A stretch of DNA of 64,000 bases from Toxoplasma gondii ME49 (GCF_000006565.2 NC_031479.1:4676289-4740288), one strand, 5' to 3'; positions 34,801 to 47,554 are shown, counted from the first letter of the stretch. Notes: generated by a model not told the origin, from the sequence alone. Made by a program: numbers and translations.

Positions 34801-36531
34801 TTCCCTTCACGTCTCGTCCGATTATCCTCAGAGACAACACGGAGATCTGCATCACACAGTGGCGGGTACGTGATATCTCTGTTTCCTATGCGTCTCTTGG
34901 ATATACAGCGAAACTGCATGCGCCTGTTTTGTTCTCATTCTCGTCAGTTTGTGCTCTCGCCTCCGGACAAGAGCGAATCGTGTTTTTTCGTCTTTCTCGT
35001 GTGACACAAGCGTTTGTTTCGGGGTCTTTGTTGTCTGCGCTGTCTCCTTTTCTCGGTTTCCCTGGTTACTCTGTGCAGCGCCTATACGCGTTTTTGTCGT
35101 GAGGTGAAGTTGGATGCTCAGAGGTTTTGACTTTGTTTGATCTGTTCAGGAATTATGATTCTCTCGAGTGCGAGTGTCGAGAGATTTGAAGCAAGGGAAG
35201 CTCGTGCGGACAACAAGGGAGTCTCAGTTGATGTGGAAGAGGTCGAATTCTCCAGTGTCTGTTCCTCAAGGTAAATAGAACACCTGTCTCTCTTCAACTG
35301 GAGATTCCTGCCATTTGTAATGAGACCGAATGTGTGGCACGCACTAGTTTGCACATCTGTACACCTTTCACTGCACACATCTCCGTCTACATATTTCTGG
35401 CCACATACAGACACATCCACATACCTATACAGATCTGGAGAGCTGTAACTACACACTTCTGAACATGCATACGCTATGTGTAGAAATATGTGCAACTGTG
35501 GCTAGCTATGTATGTTGCGCGAGAGAAACAATGGGAGCGTTTTTTCATGAAGTCCTCTCTCAGACCCACAGAACGAGATAAATTTAAGGAACTCGGCGAT
35601 GCAATTCTATAGCATCGGGAAAAAGGAATTTTTGTAGGATTTATGGTGGCATTTCGGCGGTGACGCATTCTTTGAATTTCTTGTTGCACAGCTCCAGCCA
35701 TCCTGTGGTATTTGATGGGTGCGGTGTTGGCGTCCCTGTTTTCTGTGGCTGTCTCGATGGAAGAACCCTTTTTCACTTCCTTTTTGTCTGTGTCTCATAT
35801 TTTCGCGTGTTTCTCATGACGTGCCTAGCCTCGGTGCCTGTCTTTCTCTTTCCATATGTTCCTCAATTTCCTTACTGGTGTCTCCTCACCCTTAGTTCTC
35901 GTCCAAGGGTCGAGTTTCTTCTTCTCTTTGTTGCCTTCTTCTGTGTCAAGCGTAGACTCAACTTCTGGACGCCTCAACGATGGCGAGGACGACAGTGTTC
36001 CTCAGGAATTTCGACAAGTCTTTGCAGCCTTGGAAATGGAGACAGAAGTGCACGCGCAGACGGCATACCGCCACCACACTGTCTCTTTTCCCGCTCCCGA
36101 CACGCTGTACGATCTGCCTCACAGAGAAAAGACAGACGGGGGAGGAGACAGGCAAGAGACTGCATGCAACCAGGAGGGAAACGCGGATCGAAGGAGGAAA
36201 GATGCAGAGAAAAAACAAATAAACGAGAAAGGCAGAGCACGCGACACACAGAGATTGAAAAACGAGCTTGAAGGGCAAGCACACAGGAGCACAACGAAGC
36301 CACCAGGACAAGGAATCGAAGGCGAAAGAGGGGAGCAGATATATGGTAAGTCCGTTCAGATGTCACCAGTACGAAAACCTCTCTCTTTCTGTACATATAT
36401 ATATATATATATACATGTATATATATACATGTTTATACTCGTATTTATATATGTATGTATATATATGGAGGTAAGCATGCCTGTGGCTGCAGGAGGAATG
36501 AGGTTGCCGTATACAGATGGTGTACCGTCAA

Positions 36532-36566
<35 letters not shown>

Positions 36567-37468
36567 GGGAGTGATCTGTTTGTGTTCGTGTAACTTCCCG
36601 CGAAGAGGATCGGCGACCTTGTCTGACTTTTTTTTCAGCCCTTCCTTGTCTGTTCGCTTCGTGATTCTTCGTTCTCGACTGCATCTCCTTGGCTTCATCA
36701 TTTGTCCACGCTGTTGTCTATCTCAGCCTCTGTGCCTCGATTTTTTTCGTGCAATCTGTAACCCGATTTCTTTCTTCTTCTCTCTCGTCGGGTAAGCTCT
36801 TCAGTTTTGGACGCTGTCCCCGTCTCGCCTGGTGTGTCGATGTTCTTTCTTTACAGCTTGTACCATTACATGCAAGAGTCTACCGTAGTCTGTACGGAAT
36901 ACTTCGGTGTGTCTACGTTAACGATACTGGATTTGGTGTTTTGTTTTCTGTCTTGGTGGCTTCAGGCACTTCGTCCCTGCTTTCTCATCGTTTCCTTCCG
37001 CCCGCATGGACTCTACGCTTTTCTCTCTCTTCTGAAAGACGGCGAAAAGCAAAGGGATACGTGTATTTGTCCGACGTGCCGCCTTTGCCAGAGGGCGTAG
37101 GTTGCTTCGGTTATCAACAGGTTTCGGCAGAGAATTCGACGCGGGCTGTCTCTTCAGCTTCTCTTGAGGCGAGTAGTTTCTCTGAGAGCAGCCAGCAGGG
37201 GGCAGAAGGCGAGAACAACAGAGACCACAGTTTCCCGCGCTTTCCACAAGACACACAGGGAGTGAATCCCCATCTTATCGCAGCTAGCGAGACGCTGCGG
37301 GAATATGCGCACCACAGACACGCTGTGTGCTGTTTGCATGAGCGGGACCCTCGGCCGAAATCTGCGGCTCTCAGTGAAAACAGTTCTGACCCAGACAGAG
37401 AAGCTAGTTCTGTGTCGGGTAGAGACAGTAGTTCTGTGTCGGAGAGAGAAAGTAGTTCTGTGTCGTAG
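31869..37468 (+). CDS. NIPA-type (DUF803) magnesium transporter-like membrane protein
   Basis: Predicted nine-helix membrane protein of the NIPA family (drug/metabolite transporter fold), linked to Mg2+ transport in animals. Seven exons: 31869-32474, 32904-33959, 34177-34311, 34595-34724, 35150-35270, 35951-36345 and 36966-37468; all phases agree, giving 981 aa. The ATG at 31869 places helix 1 at the N-terminus, as in the family. Helices 2-5 lie in the end of exon 1 and start of exon 2. Helix 6 (AVSGLCGGNTNVLMEHVMK) and the diagnostic RYEALYVVP between helices 7 and 8 identify the family; helix 9 ends in VVGIMILSS. Hydrophilic inserts separate helices 1 and 2 (about 115 residues) and 5 and 6 (about 255 residues). 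About 330 C-terminal residues after helix 9 are charged and Ser-rich and unlike NIPA. The last two exons are less certain: an alternative acceptor at 36638 would end the protein at 36664. Confidence 0.78.
36395..36470. repeat. TA-rich microsatellites in intron
   Basis: Several (TA)n/(TATG)n runs just downstream of the donor at 36346 in the NIPA-like gene. Confidence 0.9.
36531..36566. repeat. Compound (CT)n(TA)n microsatellite
   Basis: A CT dinucleotide run of about 20 bases passes directly into a TA run, inside the last intron of the NIPA-like gene. Confidence 0.95.
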
Positions 37469-37470
37469 AG
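37406..37470 (+). repeat. 21-bp tandem repeat at the end of the NIPA-like reading frame
   Basis: Three tandem copies of a 21-bp unit (AGTTCTGTGTCGG plus AGAGA) encode a repeated SSVS-x-R-[DE] motif. The stop codon arises inside the third unit, where GGAG/GGTAG becomes GTAG, so repeat slippage probably set the present C-terminus. Confidence 0.8.
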
Positions 37471-40400
37471 AAAGAGCGAGAGAGAAGGACAAAGAGAGTA
37501 AAATATCGGGAAGTCGCATAGTATCTCTCCGCCAAGTACGCCTGATCTTCGTGGAAAAAACCTGCTGTATAGAAGGAGAAAAGGGAAGGACGAGGAAGAG
37601 AGCGAAGGGCACTTGCAGGAAGGGATGAGTGACACGGTCCTTGCCTTGCACTTTTTACGCCGAAAGCAGGAAGTGTACATGTCCTTCGGAGACGACGGAG
37701 AGAAACATGGAGGGACGGTGGAAGAGAGATGTGCTTCTTGGCTTCAACAGACGTGAACGTTGAGCAGATGACGCATGGACGCCGCAGTGAGAGAGACGAT
37801 GCGGTGGTCCGAGCAGCGAAGTGGACTGGAGTAATAACAAGGAGACACGGGTACGGGTATTGACAGGAAAGAACATCCAAGGGAAATGGAGTTGAACGAG
37901 AAAGATTGAAACGATCAAGGAGTTGCTAATAGAGAAGGGGAGGTGGTGGAGGACCAGCAGACAGAATTTTGCATAGAGCAGCATTTGCGGTGCAGGACTG
38001 ACAAGAAAGGAACTTCGTTGGAATGCCGTGGCTCCTAGGCTTTTCCACAAGAAGTGCCACGATAAAGTTTGCTATGGCTATTCCCCGTAGTTGATCAATC
38101 ACAGGCGCAACCAGCCACAGGGAAAACGAGGGCCAAGCAATTTTTTTCGGAAATAAGGAGGTGTCTTGTCTGAAACCGCTCAGCAGTGCTGCGCTTTTGA
38201 GAAATTGTTTATAATTTTATAGACGCTCAAATGTAGGATTGAAGAGGTCAAACGAAAAAGGGGGTTCGTAGCGCCACCTCATATCTTACCTGAGTGGCTT
38301 TTTCTAGCCGGTTACACTGTGCTGACTGCCATGGGGAGTTAGAACTAAATACCAAGTCCCTTGCCTGGACGAGTGGAACGCTCTGTTTGGCTTGCCACGG
38401 AAAAATGGATAGCAAGAGAGGTACATAGTTACGTGTGCAAATCGGTAACTATCTATTTCGTATTTGATGTGTGCTTCGGAGAGAGAGAGACGGTGAGCAA
38501 AGAATGGTGACATGGGGCTTAAACCGTTTCTGTGATCATGACTTTTTTTCATATATGGAACCGACTTTTTGGCAACCGGGCTTGGGAGGCAGGGAATGTG
38601 GTCATGCTATCAGATGCACCGTTTTTGCATGATCAGACGTCCTGAGACTTGGAGAGATACATCGCTCGACATTTAGGATAGTGTTTTAGGTAGATAAGCT
38701 TACAGCTAGTTCCATTTCAGCCAGACGGGCTTGTGAAACAAATCCAGCAGTGACCGTGTAGACGCAAATCCTTCACAGCGACACAGAAAAGGGAAGAAGC
38801 ATTTATTTACTCCGTTCCAATTGGTGACTCGTATTTGTCATGTACATTTCTACTCTCGGCACGGCAAGGCTTTCATGTATATTTCCTAAGCAGAGGAGGT
38901 TAGTAAACAGCGAACGACAAAAGGAAGCTGCGAAGCGTCTCTCCCTTCATTTTCAAAAGCAGATGCAAACACAATAACCGTTAAGTATACAGACGTTCAT
39001 GCACGGCTGTATATTTATGCGTCGTTATCGGCTTAGGCATGCCAACCAGGATGGGCAAATCTTTTCCTTAGAGAGATCTGCAAGTGCGTTTCGAGGCTGT
39101 TGCTCCCACAAGCACTGTTTGATCTTGCGAGGTCGCACTCTGACGAAAATTGAGATTTTCATGTACATGCGAAGGCGCTCATTCGTGCCATCAAGGTTTC
39201 ACCCAGAAAAGGTCCGATGAGAATCGGGTACATGGAGGGCGGACGAGCGTGCACTTTCTGAATTTACCCCGGCTGCCAAAATCTGTCGTTCTGCTTCTCC
39301 AGCGTTGGCGTGAAACATCTCACTTCGTCCACATCCTCGTGGATGTGAATAGGTACAAGTCTATCTGCATGCGTTTGTTAACCGTGTCCCTTTCATCGAG
39401 AAAAAACAAGTGTTTTGACAAGTCGTTGATATCTTGTTAACGGGTCACCGACTGATTTGAAGCTTGTCACCCTGTCGCCCATCGGTTGTTGGAGGACTTC
39501 CAAAAACCGGTGTTTTCCCTTTCTTCTATGTTGACGTGGCACAAAGCAAGCCACACTGTTGAAGAACTACAGGGGGACTGAGAAGCTCAACGGCATGCAG
39601 GCATGGAGAGGCAGACGGAGACGACGATATGTACGCATGGGCCTAAATGCACACGATCATAAAGTCACTTTTTATCGAGCACATTGTTACGCCTCTGGTT
39701 TCGAGGCGACTTCTGTAAAATTGGAATACTTCCCTTCTCTGAATACTATCACCAGTCGGTTCGCTTCGCTGCCGTGTAGAAGGATGTCGATTTTCAGCAC
39801 ACCGGCGTCTGGCGTAAAGCAGGAAAAAACAGGCGGTTTTCTGGCACTCGCTCAGATGAAGAGGAAACCGTAGACGCTATTGGCTTCGTCTGACGTTGCT
39901 CTTGCGTCAGAATAGTGGGGGTAATGATACGACGCCTCCATGCTGTGATTTTCCCTTTCACACATGCCTGGGGAGAAATCTGTAACTTGTTTTTCGTTCC
40001 GTTTTGTTGCACACGAAAATGATCTAGAGACGTGGCGGTCCTTCGTAGAACGTTAACATCCACTGCAACATACGTCATGAGTCCATCGTTTCTGCCTGTG
40101 TGTATCCCTGGATAAAAACGAATAAAATGACTTTCAGCATGTAAATGAATAATACATGTCGTTGAGGGAGCAGCCATTGACGTTCTTACGTTTTCCGATC
40201 ACACCAAAAAAAACGGTTTCACCTGGGGAAAGAGCGAATTCTTTCTTTCATGTGTTGTCCAAGCGTTCCGTATGGTTTCGACACCTTTTCATTTTCCCTT
40301 TTTTTTCCGCCGGGCAAAGAATCCTCGCCGTCCACGTGGGACGTGGGATGATAACTGTGTCGCGGACTACAGTGCACCGACACGATTCCTTCCTCACGTT

Positions 40401-41007
40401 CTTCAAACTGTTTGACCTGTGTTTGTTTTTCTTCCCAAGTGGAAAACACTGCATCTGTTAACACTAGGCTAAGACTTTAGTCTGCCCTTTTGGTTGCTGT
40501 GCGGTTGTCACGCTGGAAACGAAATTTTGAAGTTGAAACAGGGTTACCATTTTATGTTTTCAGGACTCGCAACACCCAACGGTTTTCGCCGGAGAGACGA
40601 CGGTTGCGCATTTCATCAAACTTAATTTCATGGGTTGCAAAAATTGTGACTTCTTGCCACTTGCAACGTCCAGGGAGACATAAATCTGTTAGAATCGTCT
40701 CTCGTGTCTACATTGCCAGCCCGCCAACCCTCGCAAGTTGCTCCGACTTAGTCGGGTGTTGTTCTCATGCTTCGGTCTTTCAAAACTGTTAAGCCCCTCT
40801 ACGATTTGGGGTGACTCAGGCCGAAATAAGGTCCACGCTACAAAGTTCCACACAGCGTAGCAGACGTATCTGTTCGAAAAAGAAACGGAAGGACGACTGC
40901 AACGTTAACGGTCAGTTGTATCGCTGACAAAACTGTCAGAGATAACGTTTAGAAAGGAAAACAAAACACGCCCACTCTGAGCCACCAAAGGGACACAACA
41001 TACAAAC
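37469..41007. other. Spacer between NIPA-like and saccharopine-dehydrogenase-like genes
   Basis: No gene supported. 37470-38050 is purine-rich on the plus strand and probably 3' UTR; its minus-strand open frames are Ser/Leu-rich shadows. 38.1-40.9 kb has only short frames without motifs. Confidence 0.4.
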
Positions 41008-44000
41008 ATGGCGCCGTCGGATGGAACGTTATCTGGCTCCAGTAACCTCCAAAACAATACTCTACCATTTTTTGATGCAGACCGCGAATTCCATGTCATT
41101 TTGTGGGGAGCGACGGGTTTCGCTGGCCGGTAAGAAAATCTGCAGTTTAGAAGCGGCGCATGAGAGGTAGCAGAGACAGGGATCCGTAGACTCATCTAAC
41201 TGAACAGACGAAAGATAATGACACAAGAGGTAAAGAAGCAGCAAAGCTAGGAAACGACAAGATTTCTGTGGCTGACGCCTTGTTGGTCTCGATACTGCTT
41301 GGACTTTGATGAGAAACCAGTTGAGCCTGTATAGCGATAGCGTTTTTTCGACTCACTCTACACTGCATGGAAATCTGTATTCTTTCGAGTTGCAACCCAT
41401 CTCGTCTATATCGGCAGACTGTCTACATGTTTATATATGTGTGTAGAGGTGCACGTGGGCAATCGTCTGTGTAATCAAACATTTATATGAAATTGCGTGC
41501 TTGTGTACTGCTTTCGTTTCCGCAACGTCCAGAATCTACGAAACAACTTTCCTTCTCGCTTCTACTCTAGTCTCTGCAGTGCACACTGCCATCAACCCGG
41601 GAAGGAATACTTGTTATGGCTATCACCAGCTTCTTCACATATTCGGACCTTGAGAGAAAAGGTCATTTTTCGGTGCAATGCCTTCCTGCGTGGCCGGCTT
41701 TGTGTCCAGGTTTGCTGCGGAATACCTGGCCAGACGCTACTTCACATGCGGAAATTCTATTCCCCCCTTTGCTGTGGCCGAAAAAGAATCATCTGCAACA
41801 AAGAGGCAAAAACAGCTGGACGGGCTTTCCGGACCCCATCGACCTCCTATCGCCTCCCAGATACGCCCCCTTGTAGTAACACCTGGAGAGCATAAACCAA
41901 AGTTGTCATCGTTTGAGCCAGAGAGCGGGCGGAAGCAAGGGGTAGATACCGGTGCACGAACAATATCGGAGGCAGAGCTGGACGGCACCAGAGAAGATAG
42001 AAAAGGGAGGAAGGTAGGGGGGGGGCAGCTGGTAGAGATGAGCACCGACAATCGGACAGGAAAGGACGAGGAACCTCCGTCGAACAGGAGCGCGAAATCG
42101 AGACAAATGGAGAGAGAGAAGCATTCAGAAGAAGTGGGATCAACGCAAACACACGACGGCGAAAACCGTCAAGAGCGCTTTGAGGACGGAGGAAAAGCAG
42201 GGGCAGACAGAAACGGAAAACCGAAAGACGACGGACAAGCTCCGGAACAGGAACCGACAGAATACGTGAAGGAAAATCACGAAGAGGAAAACAAAAGCCA
42301 GAGGAACGACTCAGAAGGTGAAGGAATCTGTCTCCTTTCGCCTTCAGCGGTCTCCCCCCTCTCAGGTCATGACAACATTGGAAAACCAATCCGCTTTGCA
42401 TTTGCCGGCCGTTCTCTGCTTCGCCTCCGAAAACTGCGGAGAAATCTTGCAGATCGACTCGGGGAAAACTGCATGCATATCGAGCTCCTGGTTGCCGACA
42501 GTTTAAACGAAAAAGAGATGGAAGATCTCTGTAGTCGAACTCGAGTTATTCTAAGCGCCTGTGGCCCATACAGACTGTGTGGAGAGTCTCTTGTGAAAGC
42601 GTGTGTCGCCGCCAAAACACACTACTGCGATATTACTGCAGGCAAGGAACAAAAGACTCGACTAATATCGAAACATTCCAGGCGTAAAAAGGTTCATTCA
42701 GCTGCTAAACAGGTGCCAGGGCAACAAGGATCTTTGGGCCAACGTGCAACTGAAAACTGAAACATAACCAGAAGCGATAGCCTCCGCTTCTTCTCTAATC
42801 GAAAACCGAATAGCTCGCCTCTGCCGCTCGAGGCTGTCCGAGAGATAAACAGAGTCACTTGCTACACAACATGGCTTGTTTCGTGGACGCTGATTTCCCC
42901 GTTTGTCATCTTCTGAAACTCAATAGGTTCTCAGGAGCGTTCTTGAGACTCCGAACCGGAAGCGTGGATTTGCCTGCTTCGTCTTCCACTGCATGCTTGG
43001 GTGCTTTCCGCTTCAGAGCTCTCCTTCGTCGCTGATATTTCCTACAAATATGGACAAGAAGCAGCTGCTCGCGGAGTAAAACTCGTCTCTTTTTGCGGAA
43101 TCGATTCACTCCCGAGTGACTTGGCGGTGGCTCTCATTCAGCGAGAGGCCCTGCGTCGTCGAAAAATGCCTTGTCATGAGGTGTGAAACGATTCGTGGAT
43201 GGCTGCACCTCTGCTCGTCGATACACACACAGTCGCGTTCCAGATGTATCCATTCTACCTACAAAAACGAACGCTTCTCCGCAAATGTTTTCATATATGA
43301 GGCATGCATGTCTACTATATATTATTATATGGTATGGGATACACAGAAGACTAGGCAGATGTTCCTTTGTCTTTATCAGTAGCAGACGAAAGGTTTTCGA
43401 CGAATGGATGGGAGGTAGGAGAGAATTCGGTAGTGACGATACAAAATCGTCAGTTGTCGGATGTGCAGGACAAACGTTGCGTTGTTGTCTTTCTCGGCTT
43501 TTCATAGATCAAGACTGCTGTCACAGATTGCTTTGGAGGCTTTTCTGGAAGCGCGGTGGTGGGACTAGGACAACTGTTTGAGGAAGGTGCAGTGTTTGAT
43601 CCGTTTTTCTTGGTAAAATATGCGGCGGCATCCCCACCCAGTCACGTCGACTTTGCTGCCTTTACACAACCGCAAATGTGAGTTTCGATGCACTGAAAGA
43701 GACACTTGTGTACATGTACACATGTCTTCTCACGGCAATGTGTGTACCTCAATGTGCTGGCACACAGGAAAGTGTGCTTTTCAATGTGCGCGCATATATT
43801 CGTGTTCTTGCAAGTGACGCTAAATTGTGGTTTGTTGACTCTGCGCGGTGTGTCTAACTTTGTCTCATGACATTTCTGCTGATGTCTGTATGACTGTAGT
43901 GTATCACAGTAGCACACCTGGCCTTACTGTCTAAAGATGGCTTTTCTTTTGGGCTCTCTGCTTGCCACTTTGTTCACGATTGTTTTGTCTGTGTCCGTAC

Positions 44001-45779
44001 ATATCTCCTTTACTTTGTACACCTCCACATTTTCCGGGTCACCTGTGTGTCCACCACAGTTGCATGCATCTGATTCTAGTTTTCTCTGCGATTTTCCTTC
44101 TTGCAAGCTTCCTCGCCAAATACGACGAGGACTTCGGGTACTGCGCCTACAATGTCATGGCTCCCATAAACGAAAATGTCGTGCGGTAAGACTCTGCCTG
44201 AGAGCGCTGATTTTTTGTCTGTATCTGAGTGCTAGTAGGGTAATTACATCAATGCAATACTCATAAAAGCGAGTAGCGTCTCCTTTTTCAAGTCCACTAT
44301 TACAAAAAACGTGATGAGTGGCACCACAGTTCAACATGTGTGGCCGCCGACACGTGATCCCGATCCTCTTAAAGAAACAGAGAAAACCACACTTCAAAGT
44401 TTGTGACGAGAAGAATGACACGCCAGCCCATTCGTGGAGGAGGTTTAGTGTCAGATCTTCCATGAATGTTTGAGTGACGATGGGAGATTTTCGGCGAAAA
44501 AGGAAAAACACTGAAGTGCAAATTCTTCCTGGACAGCAAGTTGCCTGCCTGCTTGTATTTCGTCTTCTCGTTTCTTTTCCCTTCCGGTGATTCTTCAGCT
44601 TCTCGACCGTGCTGCAAGGCATCTATCCGCAGGACCCCAGCCTTGCTGCGTGTGGATTTCCGTCATCACAAAGCTTCGGTAAATCTGAACAGACTTCGTT
44701 GCCTTCTGTGTTTCCACCTTCTTCGTCGTCTGGCCGATTGTCCTCCACAGTCGCAGAGGAAAAAAACAAGGCCTCGGACAGTTTTTCTTCCCCAGACCAG
44801 GAAGCTGAGCACGAGCAGAAGCACGAACGCGCGTCCTCTTCAGATCTAGGAAAGAGCAAGACGGACGCAATGTCTCTTGCGAATTCTCCCGCGTCGATAG
44901 ACGAGACAGACAGTCAGCTCGAATGTTCTGTGTGTTGGCCGTACCCTTCTTTCCTCCACTACTCTGAGTGCGTGGCTCTGAGCTACGATATCATATCGGC
45001 TTCGGTCGTCTCCCTCGTCACATTTATTCTCATGTTCCTTGCAACTTTTTCCTTCACGCGAGCCGCCTTAACAGCTCTCAGGTTTTTTCCGAAGCCGGGT
45101 AAGAATAAAAATTCAGGCCAGCAAAAGTGAAATAGCAGAGAAAACCACCCTCACAAGAGCGCACAAATGTGCCAATGCACATGGATGCAAACATTAGCAT
45201 ATATCTATAGGGACTTGACAGTACATGTGCATGCTCTTGCGAATTCTACAGTAGTTACCATTCACTGAGAGCACTAACTCGCCCATGTACGTATATACAG
45301 CCACAAAAATAGGTACACTAGAGATCTACTGCCTGTTTTCTTCTTTCTGTTTCGCAGGTGAAGGTCCGCCGCGCCAGTTTCTTGACAACGGCCATTTCGA
45401 AATAAAAGCAATTGGCCGCGTGCGCCCAGTGGCTTTGCTGCCTTCGCCTGAAAGCGGTGGGGAAGACTTGGAGGAAGAAGAGATCACGGAGATGGAAGAT
45501 GACGATGAAGAAGGCATTGAGAGGCGGCGCTACAACCGCCCGCACCATCAACACAAAGAAACCGTCATAACCGTCACAATTGGTTCCTCGTTTGGAGACC
45601 CAGGATACAAGCAAACCGGGAAGATGCTCGTGGAAACGGGGCTCGCTTTAGCCCTTCAGCTTCATGCGTGCACCAACCTATGCGGTGTCTGTACACCTGC
45701 CTCTGGGGTCGGTGTCATCCTTCGAGACAGACTAACGAAAGCAGGAATGACAATCGAAATGAAAACAAAACAATTCTAG
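41008..45779 (+). CDS. Saccharopine-dehydrogenase-like oxidoreductase (SCCPDH family)
   Basis: Predicted NAD(P)-binding protein of the saccharopine-dehydrogenase-like group, which in animals associates with membranes and lipid droplets; substrate unknown. Seven exons: 41008-41129, 41710-42641, 43017-43180, 43508-43677, 44108-44185, 44599-45098 and 45358-45779; all phases agree, 795 aa. Exon 1 carries the Rossmann start ILWGATGFAGR (glycines 34, 37, 40), completed across the intron to FAAEYLARR, the family hallmark. Exon 2 then has a charged insert of about 175 residues, a second strand (RFAFAGRS) and ACGPYRLCG...THYCDIT. Exon 3 gives VSFCGIDSLPSDLA, equivalent to the CGFDSIPADLG motif. Exon 6 holds a membrane-like stretch near 44990-45080. 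Exon 7 ends with CGVCTPASGVGVILRDRL, another family signature. The intron 42642-43016 has a GC donor (CAG/GCAAGG). This is not the lysine-pathway enzyme itself, judging by motifs. Confidence 0.85.
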
Positions 45780-46423
45780 AAAACACTTGCTGATAATCGA
45801 GATGAAAAAACAGTTCTAGGAAACTCTTGTTGACAGTCGGCATGAAAGCTATTCTACGAAAGGCTTGTTGAGCACTTTACAGCATGCAAACTGCCACGGC
45901 ACCAAACACAAATGCTGCGAAACTTCACGTTGATTTCCTTTGAACCTTTTTCAGAGAAAACCCGGGGGAGGACCTTCGCCCCCAAGAAGAAATCAGGTTT
46001 TCACCAGTTTTTCCATCACTCAAGTGCGTATCTGAGTATTTGCGCTCCACACACACTCTAAGGCAGTGATAGTTCACGACTTTTCGCAGGAAGTAGATTG
46101 TGTTTCTTGCCAATGTCCTCTCAATCCAACCAAATCATAACGCTTACCCTCATACTATGACTCAACATCATCATTGATAACGATATAGATTTGCTTATGT
46201 GAGTCTGCCTGCAAGTATACCTCCACAACGGCTATGCAGAATCGCTTTACGCGCCGATTGATACAAATGTGGTTCTCCATCTCCATTTAGATGGGTCTAC
46301 GTATGCGGACGCAAGTGAACTGAATACAAAGGAATATGCATGCTTGCATGTACGCCACTGTCTCTCCACAAGTTTATGTCTATTTATCTATTTATATCTA
46401 GATCTACATCTATATCTATATAT

Positions 46424-46451
46424 ATCTACATATATATATATATATATATAT
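46424..46451. repeat. (TA)n microsatellite
   Basis: TA tract preceded by degenerate TATC repeats. Confidence 0.9.
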
Positions 46452-46749
46452 TGTATGTACATGTGTGTGTGCGTGTGTGAAACCGAAGCGTTTGTAAGTT
46501 TTTATGTTTTGCTTCCGTTTTTGGTCGACATGTAAGGAGACGAATTGGCCTCTCAGCGAGCATACGGCTCTCGACAGTCTTCGAGATGCATGTCGACAGT
46601 TGTATCCGAAAATGGTAGACAACCTGGACTACTGAGACGCGGGGCGTACGCGCAACGAGTTTATTCGCAACGAAGAATACACCTCGCAAGCATTTACAAA
46701 TGTGCATACGTATACGCATGTGCGCACACATGCATATTCACATAAATAC

Positions 46750-46820
46750 ATATATATATATATATATACATGTAGACAAACAAATATATATATATATATA
46801 TATATACATATATATATACA
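46750..46820. repeat. Interrupted (TA)n microsatellite
   Basis: Two TA runs separated by about 14 bases (near 46770-46783), then further TA runs. Confidence 0.9.
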
Positions 46821-47202
46821 CGTATACGTACAATAGTGTAAACCAGTTACACCGTCGTCCCAAAGACATGGACCGTACCTACATGCACAGAAAGCCAACG
46901 TGTCACATATCGAAGGTGGATATTACCACGTCCATTTTCTCTTTCGTGCCTTCTGTCTCTTCCTTTTCTTTCCACTGCTATTTACGCGCATCCCTCGCCA
47001 CATGTTTGCAGCATCCTCTTCATCGGAATCCTCATCAGCGGTTGTGCTTTTCTTCCGAAGCTGCATACGACACACAGAAACCTCATCAAACTCGTGTCGG
47101 TGGTTTCTTTGTAGACCCACTTGGTTTAGGTTCTCCCCATATAAAACGAAGAACAACCAATTGGTTCTACTCAGAAATTGCACCCCTTGCAAGTCGGTAC
47201 GT

Positions 47203-47206
<4 letters not shown>

Positions 47207-47239
<33 letters not shown>

Positions 47240-47288
47240 GTGTATGGAGAGCTAGAGATATATATTACTATATATATATATATATATA
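47207..47288. repeat. Paired (TA)n microsatellites
   Basis: TA runs at 47207-47236 and 47269-47288 flank a short unique stretch. Confidence 0.9.
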
Positions 47289-47554
47289 GGCATATGTGTA
47301 TGCGATCATTGACTTTTCACTTCACTGGTTCCTTCTAACTGTATGTTCATAGCAGTTTTTATCCCCGTGAAGGAAATCTGCTCCTATACGTGTGCAGACC
47401 CAGATTGACCGCGATTCTTAGAATAATTTTACTGTTGTAGGCTACTGAAATCCAAGGCACACCGGACTACACATTGTAAGCAGATACTTTGTCTATGGAA
47501 ATGATCCCTGGAGTGTAAAGTGTCGTGTTGCGAAACCTGCTGTTTCGCTGATGC

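Larger units (their letters stand above)
45780..47554. other. Spacer between convergent genes, rich in TA repeats
   Basis: Two genes converge here. No coding region seen. A short imperfect direct repeat near 45800-45860 (TTGCTGATAATCGAGATGAA and TTGTTGACAGTCGGCATGAA) follows the stop codon. Several TA microsatellites lie between 46.4 and 47.3 kb. Confidence 0.45.

Noticed and set aside
36268..36593. Frames encoding long Ile-Tyr alternations
   Set aside because: Translations of TA microsatellites inside introns.
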